64,000 nucleotides of DNA, taken from the NCBI GenBank assembly GCA_965203865.1, contig OZ241916.1:1488001-1552000 (forward strand). The letters are read 5' to 3'. Both the position numbers and the translations under genes were made by a program. Each line of letters begins with the position of its first letter. Positions within the stretch are counted from its first letter, which is position 1. Shown in pieces: positions 32,282 to 44,554 of this stretch. The notes below the pieces were generated by a model. That model was not told the DNA's origin and ran no database searches. It saw nothing but the letters and a program-made list of their open reading frames with translations. The stretch is from G965200765 sp965203865 (GTDB taxonomy: Bacteria; Pseudomonadota; Gammaproteobacteria; Arenicellales; JAJDZL01).

Positions 32282-34954
32282 ATGAGCGATAGAAAAGAAA
32301 ATATTGACCTTGACCCGCAAGAAACTCAGGAATGGCTAGAGGCTCTATCCAGTGTAATTGACCGTGAAGGCCATGAGCGCGCCCACTTTCTGATTGAACA
32401 ATTGATTGACAATGCTCGCCGGTCCGGTGTACACATTCCTCACCGCCCCACAACTGCCTACGTAAATACCATCCCGGCAGTCCAAGAGGAGCGCAGTAGC
32501 GGAGACCATGGACTTGAATGGCGAATTCGCTCGCTGGTTCGCTGGAATGCATTGGCCATGGTTGTGCGAGCAAATCAAAAAACAACTGAACTCGGCGGGC
32601 ATATTGCCAGTTTTGCATCTTCAGCCACGCTGTACGATATTGGTTTTAATCACTTTTGGCACGCGCCTAGTGCAAATCACGGCGGGGACTTGATATTCAT
32701 ACAAGGACATTCAGCCCCTGGAATCTATGCCCGTGCATTTCTGGAAGGACGATTGAACGAGCAGGATCTTGAAAAATTCAGACAGGAAGTGGGGGGCGAC
32801 GGACTTTCATCCTACCCTCACCCGCGCTTGATGCCAGATTTTTGGCAATTTCCGACAGTTTCGATGGGACTAGGCCCCATCATGGCTATCTATCAAGCTC
32901 GCTTTATGAAATATTTGCATAACCGCGGCTTGCGAGACACCGCCAAGCAGAAGGTCTGGGCGTTCGTGGGAGATGGCGAAATGGATGAACCGGAGTCTAT
33001 TGGTGCGTTGTCACTAGCGGGCAGAGAAAAATTGGACAACCTGATTTTCGTGGTCAACTGTAATTTGCAGCGACTTGATGGTCCGGTACGGGGCAACGGC
33101 AAAATCATTCAGGAACTGGAAGGACATTTTCGCGGTTCAAACTGGAACGTAATCAAACTGATTTGGGGGTCATACTGGGACCCGCTTCTTATGCGAGATA
33201 CCAAAGGGCTGCTTCGACAGCGTATGGAAGAAGCAGTTGACGGCGAGTATCAGGCATTCAAGGCCAAAGGCGGCTCATACACTAGGGATTACTTTTTCGG
33301 CAAGTACGAAGAACTGAAAGCAATGGTTTCGAATATGACCGACGAAGATATCTGGCGCCTCAACCGGGGCGGACACGACCCTCACAAGGTGTACGCTGCA
33401 TATGCAGCCGCAGTCAAACACGAAGGCAGACCGACTGTTATCCTCGCGAAAACGGTGAAAGGATATGGAATGGGTGAAGCAGGCGAAGGTCAAAATATTA
33501 CGCACCAGCAAAAGAAAATGGGACAAGATGCACTGCTTTCATTTCGCGACCGGTTCAATATCCCCCTGACAGACGATGAAATTACCAACGCCCCATTTTA
33601 TCGCCCGCCGGACGATAGCCCGGAAATCCAGTACATGCTTGAGCGACGAAATCAACTGGGAGGCTTCTTGCCTGCCAGAAGAAGTATTTCGCAAAAACTG
33701 AAGATTCCGGATTTAAATATATTTGGCAATCAACTCAAAGGCACAGGCGAACGTGAAATTTCCACAACCATGGGATTTGTTCGGGTACTGACTGCTCTGC
33801 TACGCGATGAGAATATCGGAAAACTGATCGTTCCCATTGTTCCGGATGAATGCCGAACCTTTGGCATGGAGGGAATGTTCCGCCAGTTGGGAATTTATGC
33901 ACCGTTTGGGCAATTGTATGAACCTGAAGATGCTGACCAGTTAATGTATTACCGGGAATCCAAAGAGGGTCAGGTTCTCCAGGAAGGCATTAACGAGGCG
34001 GGAGCCATTTGCTCATGGATGGCGGCCGGAACGGCATACAGCAATCATGATATCCCTATGATTCCATTTTATATCTTCTATTCAATGTTCGGGTTTCAGC
34101 GAGTGGGAGATCTTGCCTGGGCAGCAGCAGATATGCAAGTCCGGGGTTTTTTGATCGGAGGAACTGCTGGAAGAACAACCTTGGCGGGTGAAGGTCTTCA
34201 GCATCAGGACGGGCACAGCCAGCTGCTTGCAGCAACCATACCGACTTGTATCGCTTACGACCCCGCCTATGTTTATGAACTTGCAGTGATAATTCACAAT
34301 GGCTTGCGAAGAATGTATGTGGAACACGAAGCAATTTACTTCTACATCACCTGCATGAACGAAAACTACACCCATCCCCCGATGCCGGAAGGTGCAGAAG
34401 CCGGAATTATCAAGGGAATGTATCTGTTGCACAGTTCTGAAAAAAGCGATGAGTCCGTTCCGCGCGTCCAACTTCTCGGGAGTGGCACTATTTTGCGAGA
34501 AGTGGTCGCAGCAAGTGAAATTCTTGAGACCGACTTTTCCATAGCGGCAGATATATGGAGTGTGACTAGCTTTAACGAACTGGCTCGTGAAGGACAAGCA
34601 GTCGAACGAAACAATCGATTGAATCCCGACCAGCAGCAAAATATTAGTTATGTGGAACAGTGCTTGCTCCCCACAAAAGGACCGGTTGTTGCTGCCAGCG
34701 ACTACATTAAATTGTATGCCGAGCAAATTCGGGCTTTTGTACCGCGTCGCTACATCACACTAGGCACAGACGGCTTTGGACGATCGGATACCCGAAGTAA
34801 TTTGAGGGATTTTTTTGAAGTGAATCGTTACTTTATTGCAACAGCTGCCCTTAAGGCACTAGCCGATGACGGGGTAATCAAGCCAGATGTAGTGGCCAAG
34901 GCGTTTTCCCAATTCGGCATAGATTCCAAGAAACCCGATCCGATACTTCAATAG
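32282..34954 (+). CDS. aceE: Pyruvate dehydrogenase E1 component (homodimeric type)
   Basis: Thiamine-diphosphate enzyme that decarboxylates pyruvate and transfers the acetyl group to lipoyl-E2, linking glycolysis to the TCA cycle. 890 residues, as in E. coli (887). The ThDP-binding motif is VGDGEMDEPES with the following N in LIFVVNCNLQRLDG (about 223-265). Active-site histidines occur in GHIASFASSATLYDIG and SANHGGD, and the C-terminal domain has DGFGRSDTRSNLR. AAAGGA lies just before the ATG. aceF follows 33 bp on and lpdA after it, making the full complex. Confidence 0.97.
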   Translation: MSDRKENIDLDPQETQEWLEALSSVIDREGHERAHFLIEQLIDNARRSGVHIPHRPTTAYVNTIPAVQEERSSGDHGLEWRIRSLVRWNALAMVVRANQKTTELGGHIASFASSATLYDIGFNHFWHAPSANHGGDLIFIQGHSAPGIYARAFLEGRLNEQDLEKFRQEVGGDGLSSYPHPRLMPDFWQFPTVSMGLGPIMAIYQARFMKYLHNRGLRDTAKQKVWAFVGDGEMDEPESIGALSLAGREKLDNLIFVVNCNLQRLDGPVRGNGKIIQELEGHFRGSNWNVIKLIWGSYWDPLLMRDTKGLLRQRMEEAVDGEYQAFKAKGGSYTRDYFFGKYEELKAMVSNMTDEDIWRLNRGGHDPHKVYAAYAAAVKHEGRPTVILAKTVKGYGMGEAGEGQNITHQQKKMGQDALLSFRDRFNIPLTDDEITNAPFYRPPDDSPEIQYMLERRNQLGGFLPARRSISQKLKIPDLNIFGNQLKGTGEREISTTMGFVRVLTALLRDENIGKLIVPIVPDECRTFGMEGMFRQLGIYAPFGQLYEPEDADQLMYYRESKEGQVLQEGINEAGAICSWMAAGTAYSNHDIPMIPFYIFYSMFGFQRVGDLAWAAADMQVRGFLIGGTAGRTTLAGEGLQHQDGHSQLLAATIPTCIAYDPAYVYELAVIIHNGLRRMYVEHEAIYFYITCMNENYTHPPMPEGAEAGIIKGMYLLHSSEKSDESVPRVQLLGSGTILREVVAASEILETDFSIAADIWSVTSFNELAREGQAVERNNRLNPDQQQNISYVEQCLLPTKGPVVAASDYIKLYAEQIRAFVPRRYITLGTDGFGRSDTRSNLRDFFEVNRYFIATAALKALADDGVIKPDVVAKAFSQFGIDSKKPDPILQ

Positions 34955-34987
34955 TTAAAATTCTACGCGGGTTGAAGAACCGAGTGC

Positions 34988-36643
34988 ATGAGTAAGGCAA
35001 GAACAGTATTGCTTCCCGACATCGGCGACTTTACAGATGTCGAAATCATTGAGCTGCATGTTGCGGTTGGCGACAGGATTTCTCTGGACGACCCTGTGCT
35101 TACACTTGAAAGCGATAAAGCCACCATGGATGTACCATCGACTGTTTCGGGCGTGGTCAAAAACATCGCGGTGCAAATAGGCGACAAGGTTTCCGAGGGG
35201 GATTTACTAATAATTGCAGAAGAGGCAAAAGAAGAAGAAACAGCCCCGGAAACATCGGAAAATGCAAATTCAACTGAAATTGTTGTGGATGAGATTCCAG
35301 AAACTACAGGAAAAACCTCGGTTGACAATTTGGTTGAAGTTCAACTGCCGAATATTGGCGACTTTAGCGATGTAGAAATTATTGATTTGCACATCCATGT
35401 AGGTGATGTCATTGCGGTTGACGACCCGATTATCACCCTTGAAAGTGAAAAATCCACCATGGATGTTCCAACTACTACAGCGGGCGTTGTCGTTAGTATT
35501 ATGGTGCAAGTCGGTGACAAGGTTTCAGAGGGAGATGCTTTGATTTCAGTGGAAGAAATTGTCGAAACAACAAAATCAATACTCTCTGGAGACGAGGATA
35601 CACGGCCAGCCAAGGAAACCGAGTCATTGGTGCAACTGACACCTGGCTCCAAACCTGCCCGCCAATCACAGCACCCGGAACAATTCGGTTCGAAACCTCC
35701 GGTTTCCTTGCCGCCACCTGTTGAACGTGCAAAAGGAATACTGCCTCACGCCAGTCCGAGTGTAAGGCAATTTGCACGCGAATTGGGCGCAGATCTTTCC
35801 AAAATTCGTGGAAACGGTCCCAAGGGGCGAGTCACTAAGGAAGATGTACAAAGTTTTGTCAAATTGACTATGGAATCTGTGGCAACACCCAACGTAGAAA
35901 CGATACCGGGAGTACCACCCATTCCTGCCGTTGATTTTTCGAAGTTTGGAGATACGGAACGAGTCGAACTGTCAAAAATCAAGCGAATTACCGGCAACAG
36001 ACTTCATCGGTCATGGCTGGATATTCCACACGTTACTCACCATGATGAAACAGATATCACTGAATTGGAATCTTTCCGAAAAGAAGCCAATGAGAAAGCA
36101 GACAAGGATTCCCCCAAAATTACGATGCTATCTTTTATATGCAAAGCAGTAGCCTATGCGTTAGCCGAGTTTCCGACATTCAATTCATCGCTTTCTTCTG
36201 ATTCGGAAGCGCTAATACTCAAGAAATACATAAATATCGGCATTGCAGTAGACACTCCTAATGGACTGGTAGTGCCGGTTATCAAAAATATTCAATCCAT
36301 AGGCATAAACGAAATTGCAAAAGTTTTTCAGGAAACAAGCGAACGGGCTCGAGCCGGAAAACTAACCCCGACTGACTTTGAAGGTGGTTGCTTTACAATT
36401 TCCAGTTTAGGCGGAATTGGTGGACGGTTCTTTACTCCCATAATCAACCCTCCTGAGGTTGCGATTCTTGGTGTCAGCCGTCATCACCAGGTTTTGGTTC
36501 CGAATAGCAGTAAAATTGATTTTCGATTGATGCTACCGCTATCGCTGTCTTATGACCATCGAGTAATTGATGGTGCAGAAGCCGCCCGCTTTGTAGCCTA
36601 TATTAGCTCACTGCTTCAACAACCGCTTCAGATTCTGCTTTAA
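34988..36643 (+). CDS. aceF: Dihydrolipoyllysine-residue acetyltransferase (E2)
   Basis: Core of the pyruvate dehydrogenase complex; moves acetyl from lipoyl-lysine to CoA. 551 residues. Two lipoyl domains open the protein: lysines in LESDKATMDVPS (about 41-52) and LESEKSTMDVPT (about 155-166), near-duplicates of one another. A Pro-rich linker follows, then the subunit-binding domain HASPSVRQFARELGADLSKI (about 255-275). The catalytic domain ends SYDHRVIDGAEAARF with the active-site His and Asp. E. coli has three lipoyl domains, pseudomonads two; this resembles the latter. Confidence 0.97.
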   Translation: MSKARTVLLPDIGDFTDVEIIELHVAVGDRISLDDPVLTLESDKATMDVPSTVSGVVKNIAVQIGDKVSEGDLLIIAEEAKEEETAPETSENANSTEIVVDEIPETTGKTSVDNLVEVQLPNIGDFSDVEIIDLHIHVGDVIAVDDPIITLESEKSTMDVPTTTAGVVVSIMVQVGDKVSEGDALISVEEIVETTKSILSGDEDTRPAKETESLVQLTPGSKPARQSQHPEQFGSKPPVSLPPPVERAKGILPHASPSVRQFARELGADLSKIRGNGPKGRVTKEDVQSFVKLTMESVATPNVETIPGVPPIPAVDFSKFGDTERVELSKIKRITGNRLHRSWLDIPHVTHHDETDITELESFRKEANEKADKDSPKITMLSFICKAVAYALAEFPTFNSSLSSDSEALILKKYINIGIAVDTPNGLVVPVIKNIQSIGINEIAKVFQETSERARAGKLTPTDFEGGCFTISSLGGIGGRFFTPIINPPEVAILGVSRHHQVLVPNSSKIDFRLMLPLSLSYDHRVIDGAEAARFVAYISSLLQQPLQILL

Positions 36644-36669
36644 ATTATTATTTTTATTAATTGTTTTAA

Positions 36670-38088
36670 ATGAACAAATTACATGCAGAAGTTGTTGTTC
36701 TCGGATCTGGACCGGGAGGATATACCGCCGCATTCAGAGCCGCCGACCTTGGCAAGAAAACCGTCCTCGTCGAACAATACAACACTTTGGGAGGTGTTTG
36801 TTTGAACGTTGGTTGTATTCCATCAAAAGCCTTTCTGCATGTTGCAAAAGTTATTTCTGACGCAAGAGAAATAGAAACCTGCGGCATTTCATTTAAAGCA
36901 CCTGCGATTGACCGGGCAAAGCTAAGAACTTGGGTTGAAACTGTTCTGAGCAAATTGACAAGTGGATTGAATGGTTTGGCGAAACAGCGAAAAGTACAGG
37001 TCGTTACAGGCTATGGCCAGTTCACTAGTTCCGACACTATTGAAGTTGTAAACGACAAAGAAATAACACAAATCAAGTTTGACGATGCAATCATTGCATC
37101 TGGCTCGCATGCTGCCAAACTCCCCTTTCTCCCAGACAGTCCATTAATCGTTGATTCAACCGGCGCACTTGAACTTAAGACGATTCCGAAGCGCATGCTA
37201 GTTATTGGCGGGGGAATAATCGGATTAGAGCTGGCAACCGTTTATCATGAGCTTGGTTCTTTAATTACGATTGTTGAAATGCTTGACAGCCTGATTGCAG
37301 AGGCAGACCCCGACCTTGTACAGCCGTTGATGAAGCGAATCAGAAGTCAGTATGAAAATATCCATCTGAATTCCCGCGTCGAATCCGTAAAAGCCCAAGC
37401 CGATTCTGTTGATGTTGAAATAGAAACGCCCAAGGGGAAAGTTGTTGAAAAATTTGACATGGTTTTAGTTGCCACCGGAAGGTCACCAAATGGAAAACTT
37501 GTTGGAGCGCAGAGTGCTGGTATTGAAGTAGATGAGAATGGATTTATCAAAACCGATCAACACCAAAGAACCAATGTGCCTCGAATTTACGCAATTGGAG
37601 ATATTACTGGACAGCCCATGCTAGCACACAAGGCAACACACCAAGGTAAAGTCGCTGCCGAGGTTATCGCAGACATAAAGTCCAGCTTCGATACAAGTAT
37701 TATTCCTTCCGTCGCGTATACCGACCCCGAAATTGCCTGGGTTGGATTGACTGAACGTGAAGCAAAGAAAACGGGATTTGAATACGAAAAGGCAATATTC
37801 CCATGGGGTGCAAGTGGCCGGGCCCTTGCTATGACTCGGTCCGAAGGAATTACCAAACTGTTGTTCGACCCTCAGACAAATCGTATTATCGGTGCAGGAA
37901 TCACAGGAGTTAATGCTGGGGAACTAATTGCTGAGGCAGCGCATGCAATTGAAATGGGTTCTGATTCCATGGATATCGGACTAACCATTCACCCGCATCC
38001 GACATTATCAGAAACAGTGGGCTTTGCAACGGAAATATACGAAGGGACAATAACCGATCTATATATGCCTAAAACAACCAAAAAATAG
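36670..38088 (+). CDS. lpdA: Dihydrolipoyl dehydrogenase (E3)
   Basis: Reoxidises dihydrolipoyl groups with FAD and NAD+, shared by the pyruvate and usually 2-oxoglutarate dehydrogenase and glycine cleavage complexes. 472 residues. The FAD fold is VVVLGSGPGGYTAAFRAADL; the redox disulfide is GGVCLNVGCIPSKAF (about 41-55); the NAD fold is MLVIGGGIIGLELATVYHEL. The C-terminal catalytic His-Glu is in HPHPTLSE. It is 26 bp after aceF. No T-run terminator is visible before convergent serS. Confidence 0.96.
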   Translation: MNKLHAEVVVLGSGPGGYTAAFRAADLGKKTVLVEQYNTLGGVCLNVGCIPSKAFLHVAKVISDAREIETCGISFKAPAIDRAKLRTWVETVLSKLTSGLNGLAKQRKVQVVTGYGQFTSSDTIEVVNDKEITQIKFDDAIIASGSHAAKLPFLPDSPLIVDSTGALELKTIPKRMLVIGGGIIGLELATVYHELGSLITIVEMLDSLIAEADPDLVQPLMKRIRSQYENIHLNSRVESVKAQADSVDVEIETPKGKVVEKFDMVLVATGRSPNGKLVGAQSAGIEVDENGFIKTDQHQRTNVPRIYAIGDITGQPMLAHKATHQGKVAAEVIADIKSSFDTSIIPSVAYTDPEIAWVGLTEREAKKTGFEYEKAIFPWGASGRALAMTRSEGITKLLFDPQTNRIIGAGITGVNAGELIAEAAHAIEMGSDSMDIGLTIHPHPTLSETVGFATEIYEGTITDLYMPKTTKK

Positions 38089-38120
38089 TTCAATCACTTA
38101 AGAAATATCCGATTCAACCA

Positions 38121-39404
38121 TCACCGCAACTTGTCAATTTGACTAACTCCTCCCATGTAAGGTTGAAGCACGGCTGGAATTCGAATACTTCCATCAGCAT
38201 TTTGATAGTTTTCCATTACAGCAATCAATGTACGCCCTACTGCCAGCCCGGACCCGTTGAGTGTATGAACAGGTTCAAGCTGATTCGTTTCAGGGTTGCG
38301 CCATCTTGCCGACATTCTCCTTGCTTGAAACCCCTCACAATTACTGCATGAAGATATTTCACGATAAGTGCCTTGCCCTGGCAACCATACTTCAATATCG
38401 TAAGTTTTCGCCGCAGAAAAACCCATATCGCCCGTACACAAAATAACGACTCGATAAGGCAACTCAAGCATTTTCAAAATTCGTTCTGCATTTGCTGCTA
38501 ACTCTTCAAGTGCTTTATAAGATGATTCGGGTGTAACAATATGCACTAGTTCCACTTTTTCAAACTGGTGCTGGCGTATCATTCCGCGAGTATCTTTTCC
38601 GTAAGACCCTGCTTCCTTTCGAAAGCAAGGGGTATGCGCCGTTAATTTCATCGGCAAATCTTCCAGATTTACGATAGTGTCGCGAACAAAATTGGTTAGC
38701 GGCACTTCGGCAGTAGGAATCAAGTAGAAATCTCTGTCGTCATCCAATCTAAATTGATCTTCCTCAAACTTTGGCAGTTGACCCGTTCCGTATAGAACTT
38801 CGTTCTTGACAACAAAAGGAAGATTAATTTCCTTGTACCCATGTTCACGCGTATGAACATCCAGCATGAATTGTGCTATCGCCCGATGAAGCAGCGCAAT
38901 TTTGCTGCTCATCACAACGAATCGAGAACCTGCTAGCTTCGCAGCCAATTCAAAATCCATCATTTCTAGGTTTTCCCCCAAGGTTACGTGGTCTTGAGGT
39001 TCAAATTCAAAATCAGGCAAATTGCCCACTTTGCGAATTTCCAGATTGTCATTTTCATCGCTTCCAACGGGTACGCTTTCATGAGCTAAATTCGGAATCC
39101 CGTCGTAAAACTTCTTCATTTCTACCTGAACAGCTGAATTTTCAGATTCAAGCACTTCCAGTTCCTTGCCTATTCCGGCAACCTTGCTCATTAGCTCGTC
39201 TGTACTTTCACCTCGGGATTTTGCCGCACCAATTTCCTTTGACAACTGGTTTCGCTCTCGTCGTGCGGCTTCAGTTTTCGACTGAACCGTTTTTCGCTGC
39301 GATTCAAGATTTTCATAGTACGGGATATTGAAATCATAGCCGCGAGACTTTAGCCTCTCGGCAATTTGCTTGTATTCGGCTCGCAGAAATTGTGGGTCAT
39401 GCAT
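38121..39404 (-). CDS. serS: Seryl-tRNA synthetase
   Basis: Charges tRNA-Ser (and tRNA-Sec where present) with serine. 427 residues, class II. The N-terminal antiparallel coiled coil (about 30-100) is rich in Lys/Glu. Motif 2 is [19 protein letters not shown] with HQFEKVE; motif 3 is [18 protein letters not shown]. It is the last gene of ftsK-lolA-rarA-serS, with a 142-bp gap after rarA, and converges on lpdA. Confidence 0.97.
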   Translation of the reverse strand: MHDPQFLRAEYKQIAERLKSRGYDFNIPYYENLESQRKTVQSKTEAARRERNQLSKEIGAAKSRGESTDELMSKVAGIGKELEVLESENSAVQVEMKKFYDGIPNLAHESVPVGSDENDNLEIRKVGNLPDFEFEPQDHVTLGENLEMMDFELAAKLAGSRFVVMSSKIALLHRAIAQFMLDVHTREHGYKEINLPFVVKNEVLYGTGQLPKFEEDQFRLDDDRDFYLIPTAEVPLTNFVRDTIVNLEDLPMKLTAHTPCFRKEAGSYGKDTRGMIRQHQFEKVELVHIVTPESSYKALEELAANAERILKMLELPYRVVILCTGDMGFSAAKTYDIEVWLPGQGTYREISSCSNCEGFQARRMSARWRNPETNQLEPVHTLNGSGLAVGRTLIAVMENYQNADGSIRIPAVLQPYMGGVSQIDKLR

Positions 39405-39546
39405 TTGAGTAAGTTCCGAGAAAAAATGATTGTCAAACTAGCTCTGTTAATATTTTACTCGCGATGCGAGAGTGAATGTTGCACCGTTGATACATGATCA
39501 AGGCGCAATTCGCATCAGTTTCATTAAAACTACATGAAATATCGCC

Positions 39547-40881
<1,335 letters not shown>

Positions 40882-40885
40882 AGTC

Positions 40886-41551
40886 CTATCCTTCCTGAAT
40901 AATGTCTACCCCTTCAGGACTCTCAAATTGAAATGTCTCGTCACTGAATTCCGAATTGCGAATAATCTCAAAAAATTCTATCCTGGTTGTATCTCCAAGC
41001 AGTCCAACCATTTCAACAACTTCAAGTGTGTTTGCACCAAATGCAAGCCGCATGACCTCGAACTGGGCATTTTCCGTAATTTTGGGTTCCAGTACGACCC
41101 AGGACAAGTTTCCCTGCACTCCCAAATCAACAACATTGTAGTTTTTTTCAATTTCTCCCTTGCCTGCCAAGATCACAGCAGGGGTATCCCCGATTACATC
41201 AGACGAATTTTGTATTGTCACCTGTTCCAGCTCAATATCGTAGGACCATACTTTTACGCCGTCGCTCACAATCGTTTGTTCATACGGAGACTTGTATTCC
41301 CAGCGAAATTTGTCCGGTCGCGCCAGCCACATCAATCCTGTGCTTTCATCTATTACATTTAAACCTTCATCCAAAACCACCTGATGAAATTCTGCAAAAA
41401 TGGTAGAGTCATTCTCAAAAAAAGAGGCCAGTCGCTCGGTAGCTGATTCTGAAAGTGCAAGAGACGGGGAAAAGAAAAAACACAATGCCACAACCATCCC
41501 GATCATACGATTATTGACAATCCAATCCTTGCAACGAGTTTGAGCTTTCAT
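40886..41551 (-). CDS. lolA: Outer-membrane lipoprotein carrier LolA
   Basis: Periplasmic chaperone that shuttles lipoproteins from LolCDE to LolB. 221 residues. A signal peptide with hydrophobic core MIGMVVALCFFFSPSLALS is preceded by 15 charged residues, so the true start may be the ATG at 41506. The mature part has the beta-barrel pattern: FAEFHQVVLDE, STGLMWLARPDKFRWEY, QTIVSDGVKVWSYDIELEQV, and a C-terminal SPEGVDII. ftsK lies 30 bp upstream and rarA 4 bp downstream. Confidence 0.93.
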   Translation of the reverse strand: MKAQTRCKDWIVNNRMIGMVVALCFFFSPSLALSESATERLASFFENDSTIFAEFHQVVLDEGLNVIDESTGLMWLARPDKFRWEYKSPYEQTIVSDGVKVWSYDIELEQVTIQNSSDVIGDTPAVILAGKGEIEKNYNVVDLGVQGNLSWVVLEPKITENAQFEVMRLAFGANTLEVVEMVGLLGDTTRIEFFEIIRNSEFSDETFQFESPEGVDIIQEG

Positions 41552-41581
41552 ATTAAATCTGCTTCCAAATTACTTTGATTA

Positions 41582-43978
41582 TTAGTCATCGGGAGGTTCA
41601 ACAAACACTTCCCGCTTGCCGCCTGCCTGTACTTGGCTAATTGCACCGGCCTCTTCCATGGCTTCTATAATTCTTGCTGCTCTGTTGTAGCCAATGCGCA
41701 AGTGACGCTGAACAGAAGAAATGGTAGCGCGTCGGGTCTTTGCCACGAAGTACAAAGCATTATTGTATAGTTCGTCGTCCTGACCGCTGTAATCATCGCC
41801 ATTAACAGATGCCATACCGCTACCGCTGACACTTGACCCCGTAGCGTCTTCCGTTACTTCGCTGTTGTATCTTGGTTCACCCAAAGTTTTCAGAAAGTCT
41901 ACCACTCGTTTAACTTCATCATCGGATACAAATGCACCATGCACCCGTATAGCAGTTCCACTGCCTGGCGGTATAAACAGCATGTCGCCCTGTCCCAACA
42001 AGGTTTCCGCCCCTCCTTGATCCAGGATGGTTCTGGAATCTGTGCCTGAAGCAACCTTGAAGCCAATTCTGGTTGGAATATTCGCTTTCAAGATTCCCCG
42101 AATTACATCACTTGACGGCCTTTGCGTCGCAACAATAAGGTGTACGCCGGCGGCACGGGCTTTTTGAGCAATTCGAATGATCAACTCTTCTGCCTTGCGC
42201 CCAAGTACCATGATCAAGTCAGCCAATTCATCAATCACAAACACTACGTAAGGAAAAGGCTTAAGATTCTCGGGATTTTCGGAATCAGCGGTGCTTGGGT
42301 CCAGTATGGGCTCTGCGGAATTCTTGATTTTTTCATTGAAACTCTCCAGATTTCGCGTCCCCAGTTCCGCCATAATTCTAAACCTGCGCTCCACTTCAAC
42401 AACGCACCAGCGCAAGGCGTTCTCTGTTTTTTGCATATCGGTAATTACCGGTGCAAGCAAATGCGGAATTCCTTCGTATACGGAAAACTCAAGCATTTTG
42501 GGGTCAACCATAATCAGTCGTACCTGATCGGCTGTAGATTTGTACAAGAGGCTTAAAAGTATCGCATTCAGGCAAACAGATTTTCCTGCACCAGTTGTCC
42601 CCGCAATCAGCAAGTGCGGCATTTTTGCCAAGTTTGAAACAACAGTTGCTCCTCCAATGTTCTTCCCTAGCGCCACTGTCAAAGGCGCATTGCTATTTTT
42701 GTATTCAGAAGATTCCAGTCCGTCTATCAATCTTACAACTTCGCGCTTTTTATTGGGTATTTCTACACCAACATAAGGACTTCCCGGAACGTTGTCTGCA
42801 ATCCGAATACTGGGAACGGCAAGCGACCTCGCCAAGTCTTTTGAAAGATTTACAATTTGACTTGATTTCAAGCCCGCTGCTGGTTCGATTTCCAATTGTG
42901 TCACGACTGGCCCGGGATGGATACTTTTCACAACAACTTCCAATTTAAAATCGCGCAAAGTATCTTCAACTTTACTGGATATTTGCATAAGTTCTTCTTT
43001 TGAATAAGCAAACTTGGGGGTTTCCGTGTGATCTAGCAAGGACAGGTCTGGCAAGGATTTTCCTGTGGCAGTTTTGGCTCTTGGCCTGGCTTGCGGTGCA
43101 GTTGCCACATTCTTGGGCTTGCGATTTTCTGGAGCAGGTGTTTTTGGTTTTTGGGGCGGCGGCTGCGGTACAGGTTGACTTGATTCAGACAAAATACCAG
43201 TAATGGAAGGTTCAACTACAGCGGTCTCGCCTTTGATGTCAGTTTTCTTTTTTCTGATGTCAAATTTAGATTTTCTTGGCTCCTTTGTCTTTTCAATGAC
43301 GGGTTCCTCCTGTTCTGCTGGCCGGATTTTTCGGCTGATTATCCAGAAAAAGCCTCTGCCAACCCGTTCAGCAACACCCAGCCACGAAATCAATCCCATG
43401 CACCAAGTCCCAACAACTACTAAAACCAAAAACAAAGCGGTCGTAAAATTCGTGCCAGCAGACCGAGATTGCGATACCGCCAAATTACTGTCGCTTGCGG
43501 CCAGGGACAACATCAATTTACTAATTTCATATCCCAGGACACCGCCATTCGGAAACGATACGCCACTACTCGAATTTGACAAGTTGGTTTCGTACCAGCT
43601 GTAAAGAGATTCCAATCCACTAGCCCCAACAATTGCCACTACAAATCCCAAAAAGAAAAGTATCGGTCCGAACAAGTGGTCGTTTCTGTTATTTTTCCAG
43701 CGATAACAATAGTTCCATCCAAACAGCGCAATCGTAATTGGAATCAAATAAACTGAAAAACCAAATCCTTGAAGGCCAATATCAGCGATATACGCACCAA
43801 GAACACCACCTAAATTTTCGACGACACTATTCGTTTTAGAGTGCGACCATCCAGGGTCGTCCGGTGAGTAAGATACTAGGCAAAGCGCGATAAACAGTGC
43901 GAGCAAGAACAGAAGTATCATGAAATACCCGCTTGCAATTCGAGTTAATGCACTTGAAATTTTTGGCGATACTTTCAA
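41582..43978 (-). CDS. ftsK: DNA translocase FtsK
   Basis: Septal DNA pump that aligns chromosome dimers with XerCD and clears DNA from the division site. 798 residues. Four membrane helices fill residues 1-195, a Pro/Lys linker follows (about 225-310, with SQPVPQPPPQKPKTPAPEN), then the motor: Walker A AGTTGAGKSVCLNAIL (about 465-480) and Walker B PYVVFVIDELADLIMV. The gamma domain ends the protein (ISSVQRHLRIGYNRAARIIE). The linker is short compared with the E. coli protein (1329 residues). The start is TTG at 43978; the first ATG lies inside the first helix. Confidence 0.95.
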   Translation of the reverse strand: MKVSPKISSALTRIASGYFMILLFLLALFIALCLVSYSPDDPGWSHSKTNSVVENLGGVLGAYIADIGLQGFGFSVYLIPITIALFGWNYCYRWKNNRNDHLFGPILFFLGFVVAIVGASGLESLYSWYETNLSNSSSGVSFPNGGVLGYEISKLMLSLAASDSNLAVSQSRSAGTNFTTALFLVLVVVGTWCMGLISWLGVAERVGRGFFWIISRKIRPAEQEEPVIEKTKEPRKSKFDIRKKKTDIKGETAVVEPSITGILSESSQPVPQPPPQKPKTPAPENRKPKNVATAPQARPRAKTATGKSLPDLSLLDHTETPKFAYSKEELMQISSKVEDTLRDFKLEVVVKSIHPGPVVTQLEIEPAAGLKSSQIVNLSKDLARSLAVPSIRIADNVPGSPYVGVEIPNKKREVVRLIDGLESSEYKNSNAPLTVALGKNIGGATVVSNLAKMPHLLIAGTTGAGKSVCLNAILLSLLYKSTADQVRLIMVDPKMLEFSVYEGIPHLLAPVITDMQKTENALRWCVVEVERRFRIMAELGTRNLESFNEKIKNSAEPILDPSTADSENPENLKPFPYVVFVIDELADLIMVLGRKAEELIIRIAQKARAAGVHLIVATQRPSSDVIRGILKANIPTRIGFKVASGTDSRTILDQGGAETLLGQGDMLFIPPGSGTAIRVHGAFVSDDEVKRVVDFLKTLGEPRYNSEVTEDATGSSVSGSGMASVNGDDYSGQDDELYNNALYFVAKTRRATISSVQRHLRIGYNRAARIIEAMEEAGAISQVQAGGKREVFVEPPDD

Positions 43979-44032
43979 TCCGGCTCTGAATTCAATGGAG
44001 GTTGATATAAATTATGTCTATGCAACTAATCA

Positions 44033-44099
44033 AGCCTGTTTCGAGCTACTGCAGAACAGTTTCAACGGTTATCTGAAGTAAACAGTTCTGAAACAGGCT
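44033..44099. repeat. Large two-part hairpin upstream of ftsK
   Basis: Outer arms AGCCTGTTTC (44033-44042) and GAAACAGGCT (44090-44099) are perfect over 10 bp. Inner arms AGAACAGTTT (44053-44062) and AAACAGTTCT (44080-44089) pair with one mismatch. A 10-base bulge lies on the left and a 17-base loop in the middle. Confidence 0.75.
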
Positions 44100-44135
44100 G
44101 TAAACTTTTAGAAATTTTTTGGGAAACACCGCAAT

Positions 44136-44170
44136 TAATTAGCAAAAACAGCAAATTCAAGTGCTAATTA
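44136..44170. repeat. 9-bp inverted repeat in the ftsK/trxB spacer
   Basis: TAATTAGCA (44136-44144) and TGCTAATTA (44162-44170) are perfect arms around 17 bases. It could be an operator dyad or a weak hairpin. Confidence 0.5.
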
Positions 44171-44554
44171 TCTTACAAACATGGTGTCTTGGCAAATTGC
44201 AAGTAAGACAGAGCAAGCAATTTCAGATATAAAAATTACTCCCAAGTATAGAAATTTAGCCAAAAAGCAGGCGAAACTCGCGATTGGATTAACTTTCAAG
44301 TATTATCTTCTGACACTTTAACCTGCACGACATCTGTTTAACTACTACTTATTCATTGCAGATTATCGTTCTTGAGTTTATTACGCATTGATTTTGGCCT
44401 GCTTGTCGCAAGAAAAAAATTGAACAAATTGTCATCAAAATACCCCAAGTGAAATGAGTAACAATTTTGGTAGACTTCTGGAATTAACCGCACAATTTTC
44501 GATTATAATTTTTGATTTGCTACAACAATCTCACTAACGCTCTGGATAGAGTTC

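Noticed and set aside
32282..38088. pdhR or other local regulator for aceEF-lpdA
   Set aside because: Every frame around the operon was considered; no GntR-type gene is present in the window.
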